Shown: positions 57,325-64,000 of the stretch, in pieces
Position numbering within the stretch: position 1 is the first letter of the stretch
Layout of the letters: each line of letters begins with the position of its first letter
Source of the DNA: Amaurobius ferox
Taxonomy: Eukaryota > Arthropoda > Arachnida > Araneae > Amaurobiidae
DNA length: 64,000 bases
Direction of reading: 5' to 3'
Assembly (NCBI GenBank): GCA_951213105.1
Contig: OX578145.1
Coordinates: forward strand, 10,578,610-10,642,609
The notes under the pieces: generated by a model
Told to the model about the DNA's origin: nothing
The model's database searches: none
The model's input: the letters and a program-made list of their open reading frames with translations, nothing else
Made by a program: the position numbers and the translations under genes

Positions 57325-59060
57325 TTAGTCATTATAATTGGGAATGTTTTCTAGGATGTTATCGAGTGAAATTTGATACACTGAGTTGATAATTTTAATA
57401 ACAAAATTGGGGGGATATGCATTATTAGTCGCTGTACTCAATAATTCCATAAAGTGCGCTAATTTATAATATTCATCACAAATTTTATTGATTCTAAGAG
57501 CCTGGTTTATTATAATATTTCTAAATACAGATATATGCAGACAAGAGTCAAAATGTTGAATTTTTGATGTATTAAATTTAAAATCCTGTCTTTTATCATA
57601 CAAGTTTATAACCATATTACAATTTTGTAAATTTAAATTTAAATCTAAAAAGTTTGCAACATTTGTGTCATTATTACTTGCATTTAATTGTAAATTTTTT
57701 GGATAAAAGTTTAATACTATAGGGATATTATTATTTGGGGATACACATAAAATGTCATCTATATATCTAAACATGTGCATATTATGCAAGCTTGGATTAA
57801 TGTTTTTTTCATAGAAGAATAAATACAGATTAGCTAACAATGATGAGGCACCCCCCCCCCCTTGTGGGATACCAACCTGTTGTTTAAAAATAGTACCACC
57901 ATGTTGAATATAATTCTCATAAAGAGTGAAGTTAAGTAATTTTTTAAAAAGAAAATTTGAATATTTTAGGTTGATATTATATTTTTCAAAAATTCCTAAA
58001 ATAATTCTATACAGATCATCTATATTAATATTATTAAACAAATCTTTGAAATCACAGGTATAAATACTACGAATATTAGTAAGAGTTTTCAATTTCTTAA
58101 CTACTTCAAAACTGTTTTTTACAATATGACAATTATTTGAGATTTCATCTGACGAGGATACTTCATGTAATATCTTTAATAATAATTTTCCAGCATTAGT
58201 AATGTAAGAATTATGCCCACTGGTAATGGTTCGAAAAGCAACAGGGGATTTATGAAACTTGGGTACTAAAACAATATATGGAATGTTATTACAACTATTT
58301 TTTAGATGGATTTGCTTATATTTGGCTGATATTCTATTGTATAAGATTTTAAGGTGAGTTTTATGTAAATTATAGATATGATTATTAAGTAAGTGTGACT
58401 GAAGGGTATTTTTATAATAATATTTACATATAATTGAGTAGTTTCCACTTGCCTTATCGACATATGTAATGACAAAATCATTTTGTATTTCTTTAATATC
58501 GTTTATAATTGAATTAAGTTTATATGAATTATTAATTTTCTGATTATATATATAATGATTTAAGTATTGCTCTATTAAGACTCTCCAAGGTTTAAAGGCT
58601 TCTACAGGGATTTGATATTTATAACTGATTTTATAGATAAATTTATTTAAGTCAAGAAATAAACCTTTACATATTAATTTATGTTTAAATTTAGTAGGTA
58701 TACGGTACTTAGTACCCAGTAACATCAGTGATCTTAGTGCATCATAAATAATAATATTTAGATTTCCCGTTATAACATGCCCATGGTGTTTATCTACGAA
58801 GTCTTTGTATTTTTCTAAATGACAGTGGCAATATGACTCTTTATCCAATTCATAGTTTTGATTAATATCTACTGATTTGGCAATTTGATTATAGTTGAAA
58901 ATATAACGTCCTAGCGGTTTATCATATTTATATGCAATTTTAGGATTTACATGTTTGACTGGAAAGTAATTAGAAACCGATTTAAAAAAATTATTTATCT
59001 TCAGATTATTTAATACAGAATTAGTAAAATTCAAGGTACAATATTCATTTATATATATAT
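57325..59060 (-). pseudogene. PLE3: Penelope-like RT with long open frame, 5' truncated
   Basis: Best-preserved Penelope-like copy: about 570 codons without a stop. In order on the minus strand: KPLGRYIFNYNQIAKS, HGHVITGNLNII, GTKYRIPTK, DKASGNYSIICKYYY, FHKSPVAFRTITSGHNSY, CDFKDLFNNINIDDLY (motif A), GIPQGGGGASSLLANLYL (motif B), FRYIDDIL (motif C, catalytic pair), NFLDLNLNL, NLYDK. A run of G makes motif B one residue longer than GVPQGGCSSS in PLE2 and PLE4. The N-terminal endonuclease region is missing: similarity stops near 59060 at a (TA)n tract. The apparent Met at 59163 lies in the TA-rich flank and is not a real start. Confidence 0.88.
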
Positions 59061-59160
59061 ATATATATCCATTCATGGAAGTACACCATCTTAAAATTCG
59101 CCTACAAAATACAATGTACATACAAAATACATATAAATAAATATATATATATAAGCATTC
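59049..59160. repeat. (TA)n tracts and a repeated flank between PLE3 and PLE4
   Basis: Two TA tracts are each followed by a related sequence: 'ccattcatggaagtacacca' at 59071 and 'ccatttctggaagtatacta' at 59160. It separates two head-to-head elements. Confidence 0.6.
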
Positions 59161-59199
59161 CATTTCTGGAAGTATACTACCTTACATCTTCTTAAAAAT

Positions 59200-60360
59200 G
59201 TAATTGTAAATATTAAATTTACGAGGCCTAGTTATCCTTATAAACAACTCCTTTCTGCTATTAAAGAACTACAACACTTTGTCATAACCTATGTAGATAA
59301 AGCTTCTAATAAATATGCAATTATGTGTAAAAAATATTATGTTTCTCTGTTACAGAATTACTTAAACCCATTTATAATCAGTCTATCAAAATCAAAACTA
59401 AAATGCTAAAATTATATAAACAATTAAATATTAATTGTAAGTTTTATAAATTTCCATCCTAAATTTTACAAATCACCTCTCAGTTTTAGAACGGTCACTT
59501 GTGGACATAATATCTTTACCACTATAGCTAGTAAGTACTTGCTAAACTGTTAAATAGAATTAAAGAATCCCTTAAATTTAAGAATTCAGGCTATTTCATA
59601 TTGAACAATAGTTTTGATTTAGTTAATCACCTTAGCAAGCTTCCACATATTATTGGTTTCCATACCTTTGATTTTAAAGACCTTTTTAATAATACTGATA
59701 TTAAAGATTTATATAAAGTTATTATCTCTCTTTATCATAATTATCAATCTTCCACTAATGTTCCATTTAATGTCAAAAACTTTCCTATGTTATTGCACTT
59801 TGTGTTATACAACAATTATATTATCCAAGGCGATGACATATATTTACAAACATCTGGTGTACCTCAAGGGGGCTGTAGTAGTAGTATTCTAGCTAACTTA
59901 TATTTTTATTATTATGAATGTCATTTTAACTCTAATTCATATATTATATACCGATATGTTGATGACTTAATTTGTATTATCATTGATGATTTCTATTCCA
60001 TTAATATTGATTTTTAACCCTCTAACCTAGAATTCATCCCTAATGAGCCGTGTTAGTCAAACTGTAAATTATTTAGACCTACATTTAGATACCTTCCATA
60101 ATCATGTTATCACCAATCTATATGATAAAAAAGATTCGTATAATTTCACTATTATTAAGCAGCTATCATATTGATCGTGTAATTCTATTCAATTGTTTAG
60201 AAACATTTTAAACTAGCTATTTCGAATACATCAACTTTCTGACCTTTAGTTTCACTTTCTTCACATCAATAATCTTAAACGCATTTGTCAAAATTACCAC
60301 TATCCGGAAGTATTTGTAAATAATATTATTAATAATTTCAAATACATCATGTAATAATTT
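59200..60360 (+). pseudogene. PLE4: Penelope-like RT relic
   Basis: On the plus strand: FVITYVDKASNKYAIMCKKYY (59280), SFRTVTCGHNIFTT (59480), then an open part 59601-60017 with FDFKDLFNNTDIKDLY (motif A), GVPQGGCSSSILANLY (motif B) and RYVDDLICII (motif C), then decayed C-terminal pieces (NLYDKK near 60120). Frameshifts and stops flank the open part. The three catalytic motifs are intact. Closer to PLE2 than to PLE3 in motif B. The endonuclease is missing. Confidence 0.83.
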
Positions 60361-61168
60361 TACAAATGCATTACTTATCCTTGATTGGATAACTCTTTTT
60401 TGTGAATTTCATCCGTTCTTGTCACTGCCTTACCACTAGGTACATATACTGATACTAGATACATATATGATACTGCTCACTATTTTTGAAAGACTACTTT
60501 CCACTTGTCCTGTGCCCTATATTGCTTACTATTTTTGAAAGTCTTCATAAACATTAATTTTCGTTTAAGTGTATTCATTCCGATGTCCACTTGCTTTGAC
60601 GAAGAGATGTAAAATGCTCTGTCGAATGTGCTTCGGCGAACGTGTAGACTCCCACATGGTGGCTGTGCCTGTGAGTTAATATTTCTGTTTCTTATATTTC
60701 TGGTTTATAATTCACTATTATTTGTCCATCCACTAGCCAGTAGACAGTTCCAATGGTGTCCATAGGTAAATACTATCGCCATTGTCAGAAAATGGCTATT
60801 TTTACGGTTTTAATTCGAATTCCATGGCTGTCCTGATGAGAATGCAATTTCGAACTAACCGCCGTTTTTTGTGTAGTTTCAGTTGATTGCTCTCCATGTC
60901 TTGATCTTCAATCTTGAGCTATTTATTATTGCCTTTTCTCATTTTAGCTGTGTTGCTTTTTATTTTATATATATTTATATACCTTTTTAATTATGATTTT
61001 TGTATACTCATCTTCCCCTCACCCCCTTTCCATTATAGTGATAAGTTACCTTCTATTTTTATCCTTAGTCTTGGTCTATAGTTACTTATTTGTAACAGAT
61101 ATGCTAGAGATGGGTTTTTCTGTACTTATCGTAGTTTATGCATAGTTTTTGTTTAAAAAAAAAATTCA

Positions 61169-61170
<2 letters not shown>
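60361..61170. other. Presumed 3' region of PLE4
   Basis: No coding frame. Contains a hammerhead-like core (CTGATGAG..CGAA, 60833-60855) that does not fully fit the consensus, and ends near a (TA)n tract (61172-61200). Confidence 0.35.
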
Positions 61171-61200
<30 letters not shown>

Positions 61201-61204
<4 letters not shown>

Positions 61205-61827
61205 TAGTTTGAAAGTCCAATGAAAGAAAAGTGAGAGGCTGTAACTCGAAAAACCTAACTTTCTAACAAACCTACAAAATAAAAGTATAAATCAGCAAAT
61301 CTTCAATCAAATGAAAAAATAAATAAATACAAATTTCGAATCATTAAGTTAAAGCAAATCATCAAAAATCAATGGTATGGAATTGATAAAAGAAATACAA
61401 ATGAAATCCAAGCATTAATGCTATACATGTCGACAAGGGCTAGGCCTAAATAATGGATATGTTCACTTCTCCAAAACTCAATTGGGTTCAAGTATTTTGT
61501 CAAAGTAAACATAAAAAATGTATGTTTCTGTAGAAATAGATAGATTATATCTATAAACTATTTCTACTTGGATAACATACATAAAGAAAAAATAAAAGGA
61601 AACAAGAATACTTGGAAAAAAACACTACATATGCACGAACCTGTCGAACCCAGGAATTGAGAATGAAGAGACAGACCAGTGTTGCTATTTGCAAAGGAAA
61701 AAGAAATGATCTACTGTTGCAATTTGTAAGAAATAAATAACAGTAATGCGAAAAGGCAAGAAAAATTGATAATATACAATCACAGCTACTAAAAAGTGGG
61801 GCTAATAATAGAAAGACTAATGTCATT
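61201..61827 (+). repeat. Solo PLE2-type repeat
   Basis: Homologous to 45731-46345 in the same orientation: 'ccaatgaaagaaaagtgag', 'tagattatatctataaac', 'taagaaataaataacagtaa'. It includes about 100 bases inside the inner end of the PLE2 repeat. A (TA)n tract abuts its outer end. No Penelope coding follows; the next sequence is a LINE ORF1. The minus frame of 210 codons at 61551-62183 spans both and is an artefact. Confidence 0.75.
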
Positions 61828-61849
61828 TCCCTCCGAGACGCTGTACTGT

Positions 61850-63215
61850 AAGGACCTGTTTTCTCCCGCTCCTGCACTGTCCGGGGATGAATTTGCATGA
61901 CCACCCACCTGCCTCCACCAGTGCCGAACTGCCTAACCCGGCACCACGTGGTGAACGGAGTGTTCCACGTGGAGACTCTGCTGACAATATGGACATGACT
62001 GATACTCCTGATATTCTCTCTTCGATACCCAAAGACCCTGTCCTCGTTGTTGAATTCCTGAATCGTGGAATCAAAGACCTGAAATTCTAACTGAGAAAGT
62101 TGAACAGCCAAGACGGAAAGAACGACACAATGGAGACTCTTAACCATCTGGAAAGATTCCTGACTGGCCTCGTCGAAGAACATAACATACCAAGATATGG
62201 TAAGCCCTGTTAAAGGCTCCCCTCCGACAGTTATTTTGTGTCTCTTGTTCCTCCCAACCTGACTGCTACCTCCAATGCCTCGAATTTACCAGACCCTAGC
62301 AAATCGACTCCTAACTGTACTGCTACACCCAGTAGCTCCAGAAAACACTCACGTAGTATTGACAACGAAGGTTTCCAGCATGCCCCTAAAAGGCATACTA
62401 CCAGCATAAAATCTGCCACGCTGCTGGACCCCCCCCCAAACTGTAAATAATGTAAACGTCGATGTACAGGCACCAGATGCCGAAAACGTTATAGAAAATA
62501 ATGTTGACGCTTCTAAAAAGGAACACCGCGCTCCCCTTACCTTCATAGCTGAGACCACTAACTGGTCACAATTAATTAGTGATCTTAAGAAAATTGCTGA
62601 AAATTTAACCAGTAAATTAACAGGTGCAGGAGACTTCCTAAAAGTCCAAGTCAATACTCGTGAAGAGTACCTAAAAATTCAATCTCTTTTGCTAAAAGAA
62701 ACGGTGGAGTTCAAATCTTACCTCTTGGATGAACAGAAACCCCTTAAAGTTGTAATCCGTGACCTCCTGATCTGCACGGATACAATGGAGATTTCTCGCG
62801 AGTTGGAATGCTTGAGACTCAAACCCATCAACATCACACAGTTGGCACGTGGTCCCAAGACCAACAGAGTTATGATGCCATTGTATTACGTGCAGATAAA
62901 AAAAACTCCCGCTAATGAAAGAATCTATTCCCTTAATAACTTATTCAATACTGTTATTAACGTAGAAAAGTACAGAGGACCGAAACAAATCGTCCAATGT
63001 TTCCATTGTTAAATATTCTTCCACACTAGTAATGGCTGCCATCTCCCCCCCTAATTGCGTTAAGTGTGCACAGCCACACTTAACTAAAGAATGCACTAAA
63101 GTTTACGATGCCCCCTGTAGATGTGTCAATTGCGGAGGAGCGCATCCAGCCTCCTACTGTAATTGTCCAAAATTTCTGAAATTGTTATGGCTGTACAAGT
63201 TTAGTACGTCATAAA
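61850..63215 (+). pseudogene. LINE ORF1 (gag-like) relic with zinc knuckles
   Basis: Pieces in order: MTDTPDILSSIPKDP, a Ser/Thr/Pro-rich middle (62238-62450), FIAETTNWSQLISDLKKIAE, KPLKVVIRDLL, YYVQIKKTPANERIYSLNNL, and a knuckle block QCFHC...FFHTSNGC, CVKCAQPHLTKEC and CRCVNCGGAHPASYCNCP. This matches the nucleic-acid-binding ORF1 of jockey/I-type LINEs (pre-C2HC and CCHC knuckles). A TAA falls inside the first knuckle (63010-63012), a C-run near 63045 shifts the frame, and more shifts lie near 62090 and 62440. ORF2 is absent. It need not be the same family as the LINE at 12656. Confidence 0.8.
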
Positions 63216-63468
63216 AGGAGATTTTAATAAAAGACTTTTAATAATGGCCAATTTTTTGGTTATCTTTATTTTTAAAGTATTTGTAAAATTAAATTATTGA
63301 TCTAGAAACTGGATTTCATGAAATAGAATTTCATGAATATTTTACATCTGTCAGAGGACTTCTACAAAAGACAATACTATTTAATTTGGTATTAGTGAAT
63401 CTCAAATGAATGGAGTCTTAACTGTCTTACATTTCAAATATTTAATTGTTAGGAAAAGTGATACTTAC

Positions 63469-63655
63469 CAGCTTCATTAAGCCCAGCATTGTTTACAACT
63501 TTTCCTTCTCTTTCATTTTCATATTCTGTCCAAGCAGCTTGGCGTTCTTCTTCAGTCAAATCTTCTGCAGTTTGATGTTGAAGAAGGGAATCATGTTCAT
63601 GGTAAGTAACAATCCAATCCTTGTTTTTAATTAACATCTCAGCAAGAAGACGGTC
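63469..63655 (-). CDS. ATRX/XNP-like gene, internal exon (first of five seen)
   Basis: This exon encodes 62 residues starting DRLLAEMLIKNKDW and containing YHEHDSLL followed by LTEEERQAAWTEYENE. From memory of the family, this pattern sits C-terminal to the helicase core in ATRX, the SNF2-type ATPase that remodels chromatin and deposits histone H3.3 in the nucleus. On the minus strand the exon has a pyrimidine-rich acceptor ending tttgtag and a donor G|GTAAGT. It ends with one spare base, which combines with the first two bases of the exon at 42851-42963 to give an Asp codon, so the two exons join in phase across an intron of about 20.5 kb. The helicase exons should lie to the right of the window. 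The SNF2 relative RAD54L2/ARIP4 is the main alternative. The exon itself is secure; the family name is likely but not proven. Confidence 0.75.
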
Positions 63656-64000
63656 CTACAAAGGACATACACATTAAATATCTAATGTGGCTAACACACA
63701 TATTTCATGTATAAATCTATGGAATTTTAATAATATAAAAATTTTCAATTTATTTATTTTGGCATTATACACAGGATTAGATTTTTACCCCCAGCAACAG
63801 TATTTTTGTGGAATAACATTTTTATCTGCAAGTTTTATTTCATCATAAGCATGTAAACAATAACAATAAAAAAAAAATGACAGAAAAACCCTTTACACAT
63901 GAGAACTACTGAAAATTAAGTAAAATTAGGGCCAAAAAAGACATTAAAATATAAAACTTTAAATTTTTTACTTAAAATACAATAATTTTCAAATTCATGT
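63656..64000. other. Intron upstream of the first exon seen
   Basis: AT-rich; no further exon or repeat is recognised before the window ends. Confidence 0.4.

Noticed and set aside
59061..59163. N-terminal extension of the PLE3 frame (Met at 59163)
   Set aside because: The residues come from TA microsatellite and flanking DNA and have no counterpart in PLE1, PLE2 or PLE4.
61551..62183. 210-codon open frame on the minus strand
   Set aside because: It runs across the junction of a PLE2-type repeat and the opposite strand of a LINE ORF1, so it is a chance read-through with no domain.
1..64000. CRISPR array, phage or bacterial operon
   Set aside because: No regularly spaced direct repeats with unique spacers and no bacterial gene structure; the DNA is clearly from an animal nuclear genome.

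Overview
The window is animal (eukaryotic) nuclear DNA. It is AT-rich, has spliced exons with GT/AG borders, and is packed with transposable elements. The element mix (Penelope-like retroelements, mariner and Tc1, piggyBac, hAT, Copia, jockey/CR1-like LINEs, tRNA-derived SINEs, long-inverted-repeat elements) fits an arthropod. A chelicerate such as a spider is my best guess, but that is inference. I see no bacterial genes, CRISPR or operons.

One host gene is supported. It lies on the minus strand as five exons that join in phase: 63469-63655, 42851-42963, 39707-39820, 27725-27826 and 20367-20759, with a poly(A) signal at 20250-20255. The exons encode about 302 C-terminal residues. The first exon resembles the region after the helicase core of the SNF2-family remodeler ATRX/XNP; the helicase exons would lie beyond the right edge. 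The exons span about 43 kb, and introns of about 20.5, 3.0, 11.9 and 7.0 kb hold most of the mobile elements.

Layout. Positions 1-20240, downstream of the gene, hold a mosaic of long-inverted-repeat families (called A, B and C here) with recurring central hairpins, tRNA-SINE copies, a hAT relic, a jockey/CR1-like LINE relic interrupted by a family A fold-back element, and a fairly unique block at 10430-12655. The 20760-27724 intron holds a small MITE, an internally deleted piggyBac (22014-24350) with a full-length mariner inside it (22884-24203), and a decayed Copia element. The 27827-39706 intron holds a relic of an unnamed repeat-encoded protein family, a family A arm, an internally deleted Tc1 element and a Penelope-like element (PLE1) between roughly 400-bp inverted repeats. 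The 42964-63468 intron holds tandem repeats, a second Penelope-like element (PLE2) with 508-509 bp inverted repeats and a near-complete piggyBac nested in its endonuclease region, a mariner relic, a long-TIR MITE, two divergent Penelope-like copies (PLE3, PLE4), a solo PLE2-type repeat and a LINE ORF1 relic.

The most interesting system is the Penelope-like set. PLE2 has its zinc-finger and GIY-YIG-like region before the reverse transcriptase, the permuted order known for the Naiad/Chlamys clade, and it is bounded by long inverted repeats. Every mobile coding region here is damaged by stops, frameshifts, truncation or lost catalytic residues; PLE3 has the longest open frame.
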